A DNA stretch of 64,000 nt. It comes from Hypholoma sublateritium FD-334 SS-4 (lineage: Eukaryota; Basidiomycota; Agaricomycetes; Agaricales; Strophariaceae). Below, one piece after another: positions 11,240 to 21,743 of this stretch. Each line of letters begins with the position of its first letter. Position 1 is the first letter of the stretch. A program made the position numbers and the translations under genes. The DNA is taken from the NCBI GenBank assembly GCA_000827495.1, contig KN817532.1, positions 315,388-379,387 of the forward strand, in the 5' to 3' direction. The notes under the pieces are model-generated. The model was not told where the DNA came from. It was given only the letters and a program-made list of their open reading frames with translations, and searched no databases.

Positions 11240-11768
11240 ATGGGCTGGTTCTCTGACGACTCTGACCAGGCTGGCGCTTACGACCAGGTACGCCAACCTT
11301 GTCCATGTAATTCCCGTTAATGCTAAAACCACTTCCAGGTGGTCAATGCACCCCACAAAGCCACGCTTTCGCATGAGCTGATCGCTGCCGCTGCATCCTA
11401 CGAGGTGAGATAGTAAATTATCCTTTACAAATACTTTTTCTCACGCTACACTTCTCCAGGCTGCTAAGGCATACGAGAAGCACTGCGAGGAGAACGGGCA
11501 GCCTGCATCGCACGCAGAGGCCAAAGAGATTCTGGCTGGTTTCTCTGGCGCTTTCGTCGACCGCATAGTCGAGACCAAGGGAGTGAGTGCATCTGATGGG
11601 ATGTCGCTGAAAAGATATTGATCATCATTCAAAGCTCGACTTCTTCGACAAAGAGAAGGCCAAGCACGCCGGTGGGTACCAGTACTACGATTTGATGGAC
11701 TAATCGCTGATATCTTTGTCTATCTAGCCAAGGAGCAGCTCTACGACGCCTCCTCCTCTGACTATTAA
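11240..11768 (+). CDS. CipC-like (DUF3759) small protein, copy A
   Basis: Five exons (11240-11287, 11339-11404, 11460-11582, 11635-11671 and 11728-11768) give 104 residues. The protein starts MGWFSDDSDQAGAYDQV, continues with NAPHKATLSHELIAAAASYE, AAKAYEKHCEENGQPASHAE, AKEILAGFSGAFVDRIVETK and ends DASSSDY. This is the CipC / DUF3759 family, named from a concanamycin-induced protein of Aspergillus: small soluble proteins often strongly expressed under stress or in symbiosis, with no known biochemical activity. The last intron splits an alanine codon. About 1.4 kb downstream lies a same-strand paralogue with the same promoter elements, so the pair is a tandem duplication. A strong TATA box and short leader suggest high inducible expression (inference). 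Confidence 0.9.
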
Positions 11769-12955
11769 ACTCATTTTTTATCTGTAAATCCTAACAATGA
11801 TATGTACGAAATATAAGATTGGTACAATGCCACGCCTATTATAGTCTCGTCAGTTGAACAACCCGTGTAAAAATCGCCTTTAAGAAGTTCGCATGTAGAA
11901 TCGTAAGAGATAAAAAGCCACGCCTACCAAATGGTAATGATGTTGCCTTCCATTAAAATTGAGATGAAAACTACTGTTTGAATAATAATTATGTGTTTAT
12001 TATCATTCATTGACAGCTGAAGCGACACTACCGTCAAGTCTCTCTGAACGCCATGGGCATAGATAATATGTGCGGAAGGAAGGATACTGCCAGTGTCCGC
12101 ATTGGGTCTATTTTGGTTGTCCAGTCCCTCGCTATTCTCCGACTTGAGAATTGACGGATGTCATTGGCAAGCAAACAGTAAAACAGTAACACCTTTATTG
12201 CCAGTTTTCCTTGAGTTTTTTACTGTAGAGATCTTAATTGTGTAAAATTCAACACATATGAGAATGGGGGCAGTAATGCGCGAGGCATAATCATGAACGA
12301 TGGAGATATGATATTTAGCCTGAGAGAACGCTTGTGTTCCGAACTGTGCTTGTTATCGGTGAATAACTACAAATGGAAAGATTCCTCGAGCGCGGGGCTC
12401 AACATCTACGGTGTTCGAGAACGTCAAGGAAACGAGACAGTTTCAGCTATTTAGATTGTCATTATATGGTTATGTATACCAGCTATCTGCTGTTGTAATG
12501 GTCTGACAAGGCGCGTTCAGATTAGCAAGATGTCATGAGCAATGATGTTGAGCGTTGAACCGCCACGATTGGTTGTCAGTGTCTTCGAGAGGCTGACGTT
12601 CACCGAATTGGTCAACCTGCCAGACATCACGACATCAGTATAAAAATAGAACATGGGCGCTGCTGTCCAACCTTCTTAAATGGCGTATATCCATATTTGA
12701 AGCGTAGTTGTCTGATAGAAGAATACTATATCAACAAAGGCTGTGACTTGAAAACAACATGTGGTGCCTATGGCAGCCATCTTAACCTGCGTAAAGCTGA
12801 CAACAATCCTCCCAGACTGAGAACGCGCCGCTGCGAAGCTCTGCATACAAAAGAAACAAAAGACGCAATCTGCTCGCCATTCAGAGAGTAAGGTAGCATT
12901 CTATTTTTAGTATGTACTACTTAGAACTGATCCAGTGGCATCGGTCCATTTTACT

Positions 12956-12984
12956 CCTATCGATGGATCGCATACTAATCGATT
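12956..12984 (+). promoter_or_regulatory. Shared CipC upstream element, copy B
   Basis: CCTATCGATGGATCGCATA followed by CTAATCGATT, 198 nt before the ATG. It matches the element at 11011-11035 apart from a four-base insertion and a few substitutions. Confidence 0.6.
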
Positions 12985-13082
12985 ACCATAGCTGTAGGTA
13001 ACCAGAATATCTCCAATCTACTGCGGCACCTTTCTAGATCCTTCATTCAGTCTTAGATTCTTTCGGACTTTTCCTGGAGGAG

Positions 13083-13090
13083 TATTTAAG
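13083..13090 (+). promoter_or_regulatory. TATA box of CipC-like gene B
   Basis: TATTTAAG lies 71 nt before the ATG, in the same relative place as TATTTAAA of copy A. Both are followed by a cytosine-rich segment and a CTCACTC-type leader. Confidence 0.7.
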
Positions 13091-13153
13091 GAGCCCCAGC
13101 CTCCGTCTGCGAACCCCAATTCACTCACTTCTCACTCACTCGCAAATAGTATC

Positions 13154-13740
13154 ATGGGTTGGTTCTCTGACGATTCTGACCAGGCTCAGGCCTATGACCA
13201 GGTATGCATCAATTATTTCATTGCGATTGTTGTAGGAGCTGACTGCTGTCTTAATAGGTGGTGAATGCACCCCACAAGGCCGCGCTTTCTCACGAACTGA
13301 TCGCCGCCGCTGCATCCTACGAGGTAGGGATCATCGCAGCGCTCTCATCAACATTACTCACGCTGTATCGTGAAGGCTGCCAAAGCCTACGAGAAGCACG
13401 TTGAGAAGAACGGTCAACCCACATCTCACGCAAAGGCTAAAGAGATCCTGTATGTCTGCCTCTACTCTCGCACAGTTTTGGATCTAACCCAAACTACAGG
13501 GCTGGTCTCTCAGGAGCCTTCATCGACCACATCGTTGAGAGCAAGGGAGTGAGTGCACAGGACAAGCGAATCTTATCTGATGCTGAATATAATATATTCA
13601 TAGCTCGATTTCTATGACAAGGAGAAGGCTAAGCACCATGGTGAGTATTCATGTCGAATGTCAATCGATCTTCCCTCATATTATGGCGATCATGTTCAGC
13701 GAAAGCGCAGCTCCACGATGCATCCATCGGTGACTACTGA
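13154..13740 (+). CDS. CipC-like (DUF3759) small protein, copy B
   Basis: Six exons: 13154-13201, 13258-13323, 13376-13449, 13500-13548, 13604-13640 and 13700-13740, 104 residues. The sequence starts MGWFSDDSDQAQAYDQV and ends DASIGDY. It aligns with copy A along its whole length without a gap. Differences are mostly conservative or charge changes (for example CEENGQPAS to VEKNGQPTS). Exons 1, 2, 4 and the last match copy A exactly in length, and exons 3 and 4 here (74 + 49 nt) together equal the single 123-nt third exon of copy A. The extra 50-nt intron (13450-13499, GTATGT...TACAG) is specific to this copy. Same family and cautions as copy A. Confidence 0.9.
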
Positions 13741-15149
13741 GTAGCATTCCGTTACATCGAGTAGAAGTATAAATGTAAAGATTTACGCTAAATTGAATAC
13801 CTCCAGTCCTATAGAAGTTGTTCGTCGAGTCCGAGTGGAACTTGCCTTGTACATATGACACTCATGCTAAAAAAAATGAGGCTACTTCATATACTCGCGT
13901 CAATTCATACACCTATTTTCTTCTAGATTAAATATGCTGGAAAAAAAGGTGAGCAGTTTGGAGGAATCACGGAGGAAGGCTCACTCGGCAGAACATATGC
14001 AATTTCTATTAATAGACCACTTAAATTAAATGGCATGATTCCGATCGGCATAGTCCGGTAGATGTCACGTAATCCTAGACCGGTTTCAGCCGTTTTCCCA
14101 GGCTTCGACCACTACAATGTTCAAAGAAAATCAACTCTTTCACCAATCTTTCACCTGGCTTTCAATGTCAAGGCTATGTCGTACTGTAGTCGCACTCAAT
14201 CCTCGATCAGAACTATTTAACCAGATCAACATATGCGGGCCAATGCGGACACCAATAAACTTGTCAGGGTAACAGCGATATGGTACTTCAAAAGATACAA
14301 GAGTTACTGTCTATTCAGGCCTTGATATTCTTGTGCGGAACCATATGCCGGGCCAGGAAAGAGCTTCATGGTAAGGTTACATCCTAAAAAATATCTTACT
14401 TAACGACTTCTTTTCATTTGTCACGCTGCGCACACCGATAGCCCCACTACCACCCTTGAACCCGTTCAGATATATGCTGCGCTTGGTGACTCAGTCGACG
14501 TAATGGTCCCTCAGTAGTAGCTGGGTTACCTTCCTCCAGGCGTATCGGCGACCTCAGGGTGGTCCACAAAGTATGGTGCGTCAATTGGGGTAGCGTTGAG
14601 TCTGATGTAAAAGATGGTGCGTTGCAATCTTCTCAGCGTGGATGGACTCCTGATTAATTTCAGGGTAGGTAGTATGCTCGAAGTTTTCCTCGCATTATGT
14701 TAGCATGCATATAATATCTATCGAGGCCGGCGTTCGATTACATTCCCATCATCTATCCGGTGTTCAGGTTGCCCGATGTTGCCTACCTTCGTTGCACCAC
14801 GCGTAAACACGCTTCCGACTACTTTGTGACTACACGTTCGACAATAAAGCTGGTACTACAGCTCAGATCTCGTTACCAGCCCTTTCGCACCAGCCAACCT
14901 ATCGAAAGCGCGCTAGATCCATGAAATGTCGCTCATTCTCCACGTTCAATCGAGCTCTTCCTTTCATAGAAGATTGAAAGGATACTTGCTAGTCTGATTT
15001 TGCAAAGTCCCCTGGATCTTGTTCTCCTAGCTGCCCATCTAATAGCGCGCTCACCGCACCGGAATGCTCCACACCCATCGCGATACTTGTATTGTTTTCA
15101 TCTCCAAGGATAGGAACGACCGAAGTATATAACAAAAGTTGACAACACA
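13741..15149. other. Intergenic, upstream of GH30 gene
   Basis: No gene, tRNA or obvious repeat was seen. It includes the promoter of the GH30 gene; TATATAAC (15126-15133) just before the start may be its TATA-like element. Confidence 0.45.
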
Positions 15150-17706
15150 ATGCCCGCCTCAGCTGCAGATATGCGAGCGTCTGCGATTCTGTGTCTTGTG
15201 CTTCTAGCATTTCCATCCGTAGCACAGCAGATTTGGGATATTGTGAGTCCCGCCTACTGCACCGGTCGAGCTGTTGTACATAATACCTGACACAGTGGCA
15301 AACTACATGGGACCGATCTAAGCTCTTCACGTCGCTGTCCCCTTCATCACCCATCAACTTTGTGATACCAGGAGCCATCGGAAGTGCCGACATTGTCGTC
15401 AACGATGGCACGACTTACCAATCCATTGTGGGGTTCGGTGGTTCATTAAGTAATTGATCCCTCCCCGCTTCTTCAACCGCTGACGATGTCCTCGACCAGC
15501 TGATACATCTGCTCTGACACTTAATAATCTGAAGGTATGTATTGCGAGTCAGCGTGACGTCTTATAGCAGCACCGTCTACGCCTCGTTGACGACACGCAT
15601 TTTAGACCATCAATCCTGCCAATTACTGGAAGGTACTACAGCATATGTTCACCATGACCGATGGCGCCAATGCAGCAGGCCTGAATTATGTACGATTACC
15701 TCTTGGGTCTTCGGACTTCTCATCCAGCGGTGAGTTTCATGAATCAGAGTGACAATTCAAAAAATTCCGGTACTTATATTCTGTTCAGTGTACAGTCTGG
15801 ATGACGTGAGTGGCGACACAAGCTTCAGCAAGTTCGACATCAACAATATCCCGTCATATGTCTTTTCTGTGTTGAGTGATATCCAGTCAACAAACAGCCT
15901 GGTCAAACTTCATCTCGTTCCTTGGTCCCCGGTAGGTCGAGAACATTAGTATAGGGACCAACCCCTCTTACCCCTCGCCTATTCGCTCGATAGCCTGCTT
16001 GGATGAAAGACGGCGGAACCATGAACGGTGGATCTCTGAAGTCAGAGTATGTCAGCTTCTGTAAGACTATGCTTCTCGTCGGATGCGGCGTGATTCTGAC
16101 TTTGTCGTTGTAGACTCTACCTACCTCCTGAAGGCAGTTCAAGGCTTCCAATCCAAAGGATTTCCGATCTATTCTACCTCAGTTCAGGTTAGCGACTTTC
16201 TAAGTACTAAATTCGTTTTGTAACGCGCAAACGCACATCTAGAATGAGCCGCAGAACAGCAACCCGACTTACCCCACTTGTATGATGACCTACGACGTGG
16301 AAGGGCAGATCGCAACCTCGTTGCGGAGTCAACTCGACTCAAACGGACTTTCGGGCGTGAAAATTATAGGATATGAGGTGCCTATCTGAATGTTCTCGCT
16401 GCCTTAGGTGCTATTTATCGAAGATTATTCACAGCATAATTGGGACAACGCAGCGACTTATCCAGTGGAGCTGGTAAGGCCAGATCTAGAGTATAGATGA
16501 ACCTATTTTCGCTTACCAACTGATTTCCAGATGGGTTCATACGCCGATGCCTTCACAGGAGCAGCATTCCATTGCTACGCTGGATCCGTCTCGAATCAAG
16601 ACTCGTTCCACAATGCGTACCCTTCGAAGGTGAGCACTCCTTTAAAGAACTTGCAATTTGTTATTGACGTATTTCCGACGACGCACCCAGGCTGTTTATT
16701 TCACAGAATGTTCAGGGACAATCGGATCTGACTGGTGGAGCGATATCAAAGTAAGCCTTCTTTTCCATATTATCTGCGTCCATCAAATCTCATCGAAGTC
16801 AGTGGTACATGGACAATCTGTAAGATGGACTTGTTCTCACGTGTCCAACCGCGCTCTGACTGAAACGTCTTACGTTCAAGCTGGATTGGAAGTCTGGAGC
16901 ATTATTCTCAGTCGGTATGGGCTTACCCGCATTGTCAGCGTCGCCGGTTCTGAACTAGAGGCTGTAGGGGCTGATGTGGAACATCGCTGCCGACGGTAAT
17001 GGCAATCCAAAGCTGCCCGCGACGGATAGCTGCGGCGGTAATGGTTGCCGACCCATGGTCACAGTCAATAGTGATGGGACCTACACCTTCAACCAAGAGT
17101 GTACGTATGGAAAGAGTCAATATTATCTGTTTGATTTCGGGCTGAGCACTTCAATCACAGTTTATTCCATGGCGCAAGCTTCCAAAGCAATCATCCCGAA
17201 GGATTCTGGTGGTCCCTACGGGCAGCGGATCGACGTGACTATTGGGGGTTCGCTGAGCTGGGCGCTCCGTGTTAGTGCCTTTGTGACCGGTAGAGTATCC
17301 TCAAGCGATTCATTGAGGTATTCAATAGTGGTTATGAACTGTAAGTGATTTTCGCAAGCTTCTTCAAAGCTCACATCGTCTTATTACCTTCCAGGGGACG
17401 ATAGTGCGTCTACCACCTGGAATCCGCAATCCGTAAAGACCACCATTGAATTTAGAGGAATGCAGGTGAGCCTTCAATTCAGCAGGAAAATCCGGTAATT
17501 ATCGCATAGCTGAGCGTTACCAGGCTACATATACCTTTCCTGTAGGTGTAACCACGTTATGGTGGTTTGCCCCGAACACAGGACATTCAAGGCGGTGCAC
17601 TCGATGTCGCACCCCAGCATCTTCTGAAGCTGTCAAATTGACCACCTCGAATATAACTTACACTGGGAATGAAACCTCTCAGATCTTCACACGCATTAAC
17701 AAGTGA
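15150..17706 (+). CDS. GH30 family glycoside hydrolase (probable endo-beta-1,6-glucanase), secreted
   Basis: Seventeen exons, introns 50-71 nt, all GT-AG, 546 residues in frame. Boundaries: 15150-15242, 15296-15449, 15500-15534, 15606-15729, 15789-15931, 15994-16060, 16114-16187, 16243-16377, 16435-16473, 16531-16629, 16691-16750, 16803-16819, 16881-16914, 16968-17100, 17161-17340, 17395-17465 and 17524-17706. A second in-frame ATG at 15171 gives a cleaner signal peptide (RASAILCLVLLAFPSVAQQ). Landmarks: IVGFGGSLTDTSALTLNNLK, LHLVPWSPPAWMKDGGTMNG, QNEPQNSNPTYP (acid/base Glu about 232), FTECSG (nucleophile Glu about 327), SGLMWNIAADG and a C-terminal beta-rich domain. This fits fungal GH30 cleaving beta-1,6-glucan outside the cell; the subfamily is inference. 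Family proteins usually end soon after the LWWFAP motif; here about 43 extra residues follow, so the 3' end may be misread. Confidence 0.85.
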
Positions 17707-19382
17707 TATTGTTCCCCAGGCCTTGGCCGCGTGGACGATGCTGTTCAATACGCACCAGTTCTCAGAGGTAATTGCTAGGTTCCTTACCACCGTTATAACA
17801 GATCACACTAGACAGTCTGTAATTGCACCAAATTCAAGCCAACGCCTTTCTCAGCTTTCCATGTTAGTACACCGTTATTCAAAGGAATTTCCATTGCATC
17901 TATGTTGGATTTCTACTTACCCGTGCCAAGTTTGTCACCTCTGGCCGAAAACACTTATAAAGCAGCTCTTGCAACGTCCCACCGCTCCTACATTTCAAAA
18001 TATCCATCAAAAGAGTGAGCCTCCGAATTCCGGATCTGAGTGACAGACAGTTCCCAACTTCGCTCAAACCTTCATCCTTGCTATGAAATGAAACCATCCG
18101 ACTCCTCTTCCATTCGCGATGTTCATGCTACACACTCAAGGCAACATCTAAAATTGGTCCTTACTTACCTGTGGAATATCTCGACTGATTCTTCCGGGAG
18201 GGCTATGAAAGAGAAATCCTCAAGCCAGGCAAATCCAAGTTCCGAGTCACTGCCCAGTGACGCCCAACTCGTCAATATGATCAAGCGCTCAAGCGCTCGC
18301 CGCTCAATGTCCAACTTCTAATACCCAGCTCTTGGCCATTGCCCCCCGGACTCTCGATGATCACTGACTGATCTCCCCTCTCAAACCCCGAATATATCAA
18401 ATCGGTGCATTATAAGAGCGTCATACAGCAATTCTTCCATGCTTTGTTCAACCTGGAATCTACCTGCAGTGGGCCTGCAGCCTGCCGAACCTAGAGTTTT
18501 CCCGGCAATAACATGTGTGATGTCAGTGGCTATATCCGCTCTTCTGCCGACTTTACACGTCGAAGGTTCTCCACTTCGTCATGTAACGATACTTATCTAC
18601 CTTTTGGACTTTGCGTTTCTTGTATTCTTTGCACAAAGCTTTGCTTGCAACTTCGACCGTGAAATGCACGCTGCGGCTCTACATAGACACGCACTACACA
18701 GCTGTTTAATTAACGCTTCTATTCGCTCCCATGGATCTCGGTTAATTGTCTATTTATGTTTCTGATCCCAGTTCTACAGTCCCGCGAAGTCTCTCATCAT
18801 TATTTCGTAACACACGGCGCTTGGATTGACGGAACTCAAAAAGAAAAACCACGAAAGCCGTCACCGGCCGTCATCTATCGTCCAGGGTTCAGGAAGCAGG
18901 GTCTACTGCCCAATAACGGAAACAAGGAGCCGATAACCTGGCACGTATTTCACACGCAAGGTCTGTTCAGTATTTAATGCCTCTTCGGCGTGCCACGATT
19001 CTGTTGATCGCTTTAATTCCACGGAGAATCAAAAATGCTGCTTTACATACCCCAGAGATTGCCTTGCTTTCTTGAAATTGGGTTTCCATCCCAAATTCCA
19101 ATCTTCAGTCGAGCAGCCACCCGTCGTATAAAGTACTGCTCCCGGTATCAGTGAAGTGGGTGTAACACTGGCACGGTACGTATCCTCCGTCCTAGCTCCC
19201 CTCTTTTTCTTGTACTCACACAGGCGCCACAACGAGCAGGCCCCCTAATCTTCTGGACGAGCTACTAGATCTCGACAAGCAACCTGAGTTAATATAGATC
19301 TTGTATAGATCCTCCGGGCTAGTACTACTTACATCGATCGAAGTTCGGCGCTCAGCCTCGGGGTGGACGACAATAGACGACA
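17707..19382. other. Intergenic, GH30 to small membrane protein
   Basis: Several open frames of 73-124 codons (for example 18040-18321 and 18439-18765) lack motifs, splice support or good composition. No gene is called. Confidence 0.4.
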
Positions 19383-20136
19383 ATGGCTCAGGGCCAGACT
19401 GTAGATCTTCACGGTGAGTTGGGCTTTCATTTTGAGGCTCTATGAACTGTAGACACTCATGTTTGAAGTTGAGCTTCCGAATACGGTAAAAGCGATACGG
19501 GATGGTTGGAATTGGACCAGCACCAGCGGTGCGGTTGTGGTAAGTTTGTGACCTTCAGAGCAACGTCCACTAAGTATTCTAAATCATCGAACATCTGCAG
19601 TCCGGTCTGCTGGCCGGAGGCGCAGCGCAATTGCTTAGCACTTTCAAAGGAGATATGGATCTTATGAACAGGGAGCCCCGGGACCGAAATCTCGTCCTGG
19701 TTCTATGTTACGCCGCTCTGTTTCTGAACATAAGTGCAACTATCAGTTCTTTCATCCTCACAGATAATTTGGGAGAACTTGAATACAATACGGCAAAAGG
19801 ACGCGGGGGCGTTAACACCACCCAAATGCTTGGTGGTGAAGCAACGATATTGAAGGCGCACGGCGCCAGCCCCAGCTGGGAATTCATGCTTTACCACTGT
19901 ATGTCTCGTAATTACTGCTCAACAACCTCTTGCTGTATTTGTTGACGTGTACTATTCCCTTACCAGGGCTCATAACATTCTACTCCGGCATTTTATCTTT
20001 GATCATGTCTGTTCTCTCGTATGTATGGCTTGTAGAGGCGCGATCCATCGCGGTTACTATGTCAGTCATAGTTGGCTTCACTCTATTGCCGACTACCTAT
20101 TTTATCCTACTCCGCCCCTTTCTGGAGTTTAGATAA
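19383..20136 (+). CDS. Small multi-pass membrane protein, unrecognised
   Basis: Four exons: 19383-19413, 19469-19539, 19601-19898 and 19967-20136. All junctions are GT-AG and in frame, giving 189 residues. It starts MAQGQTVDLHVELPNTVKAI. A weak hydrophobic patch (SGLLAGGAAQLLSTF) is followed by three clear membrane segments: LVLVLCYAALFLNISAT (about 60-80), a long one from FMLYHWLITFYSGIL to SYVWL, and VTMSVIVGFTLLPTTYFILL near the C-terminus. A charged motif DMDLMNREPRDRN precedes the second segment. It has no signal peptide and no catalytic motif that I recognise. The splice pattern and codon use look genuine, and the topology resembles small fungus-specific membrane proteins. No function is proposed. 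Confidence 0.7.
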
Positions 20137-21241
20137 TGTAAAAAAGAGGATATATCGAGTCGTTTACACTGCCAGTAGGGCCTGGTTTAATGGGTCACCG
20201 GTCCCTTAGCAAGTAACCACCAAATAAGTACCAATTTCGTATCTCGTCGCACCGGCTACACCCGCTGAGCAGGAAGTACTGAAGATTAATTACTGGATGT
20301 CACTAGGACTGCATCAGGACTATCACTTCGTCAAGTGTCGATAACCTCAAATTTCACCTTTGTCCCAGGTGCTCCCCATCTCATCAAAACTGACATATTT
20401 GAATCTTGATACTATTTATCGAATTTTGCAAGAATTTTGTGCGGTAGAACTCATTGATTGCCCAATGAACGCCTCGGAATTGCAATCGCGACGAAGTACC
20501 GGGGGCATATAGTATGTGTTACTCAAATGTTTATTGGGACACACGACTACAAGTAGTTGCGTTGTATAAATTAAATGAGCCATGTAGAGTATTGAAGCCG
20601 AACCATTGTCAGACACTTAGTATCGTCCGGGGGTGGTTGAGAGTACGTATCACCCGCGTTGCGTCATGTGTGAATGATCAAAGCAAGGTCGGTTGATGAA
20701 GACAAAGGTGAATGCCTTTGCGTTGCTTGAATCAGCAGCAACAGCACGGAAGTGGTATAATATAACAGCAACCACCATCCTATTGGGTTTCTTTAGTTAA
20801 TGTACTAGTTTATGATGGAACTGCGTACCGGGCAAGGTATGCAGCCTCCGCGAAGTCTCTGTACGCCATCGACAGTTTGAGGTTGCCTCGGGGTATTCAA
20901 AGCCTGGAGAGACATTGCTTGGGATGTCATCGGTTGCTCCGCAATCATTTTTCTATTCGGCGCAGGGGCATACGATTGCACTGGAAGCGAGGGGAGGTAG
21001 CTTGGTGCAGAAGAAGACATAGTGGCTTTGGTGGTGGTGGTGGTGCAGCAAAACCTGCGCGCTGCGGCAAGTTTAATCAGGGGACAATGATGACGTCAAT
21101 CATAATGTAACACGGAACGCATCACATGACAATCTTTTACTTATTGGTGTTGATTAGATAACGCTGACCGATGACGGATCGTTATCAGGGGCACAGCTCC
21201 GTCCCATGGCGCTCAACTTATCTTAACCATATACTACCATC
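20137..21241. other. Intergenic
   Basis: No gene is supported. A GGTGGTGGTGGTGGTG run occurs near 21030. Small open frames on both strands have no motif. Confidence 0.45.
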
Positions 21242-21743
21242 ATGCCTGTTGGAGAGTATTCACTGAGACTTCAGCACGGTGAGATCCCATTCCAGGAATT
21301 TTGGAATTTATTTCTCAAACGATGGCGGCACAGGAATCACTGGCGGATTTGCACCCCCAACTCCTAATGCCATTTACACAATCACCCAGCCCCTGAAGAG
21401 CGACACACTCGTAGTGACGTCTGCAATTCGTGCTGACGGAACTCCCAGCCTCCAGGATTTTGCACCGAAGCATATTAGCAACAAGAACGACAAGGTTTCT
21501 AATCTCGTCGAAGAACTTCACAGCATTTTGAAGGAGCTCCCCACCGAACAACCACCCGGCAGCCAAGACATATATGGCCTCGACACTAGCATCGCGTGGG
21601 GAAGTGACGATCTCGAATGGATGAACGGATCGCCTCAGGGATGCGGAGGTGGAATCAGCGAAGTGCAGGCAACGGAGGAACAGAAGGCCAAGTTCCGCAG
21701 GGCGGTCGATATCGTCACAGAGCTTACCCAGATTGAGCAGTAG
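21242..21743 (+). CDS. Conserved small fungal protein of unknown function
   Basis: Two exons (21242-21278 and 21334-21743) separated by a 55-nt GTGAGA...CACAG intron give 148 residues. The protein starts MPVGEYSLRLQHGITGGFAP. It continues with a PPTPNAIYTI segment, RADGTPSLQDFAP, LVEELHSILKELPTEQPPG, DIYGLDTSIAWGSDDLEW and NGSPQGCGGGISEVQA, and ends with a probable helix (EEQKAKFRRAVDIVTELTQ). An alternative reading without the intron starts at 21279 in the same frame but lacks the initiator context. The glycine-rich, Cys-containing PQGCGGG motif and the acidic WGSDDLEW motif look conserved, and I recall similar short proteins in other basidiomycetes without an assigned role. It has no signal peptide or membrane segment, so it is probably cytosolic. 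Confidence 0.75.

Larger units (their letters stand above)
11769..13153. other. Spacer between the CipC-like paralogues
   Basis: No gene is supported; a 64-codon plus frame (12697-12891) has no motif. The 3' end holds the promoter of copy B. Confidence 0.5.

Noticed and set aside
16815..16825. Early TAA after WYMDNL in GH30, suggesting a pseudogene.
   Set aside because: It lies at a GTAAGA donor; splicing to 16881 restores the conserved sequence and the whole gene stays in frame.
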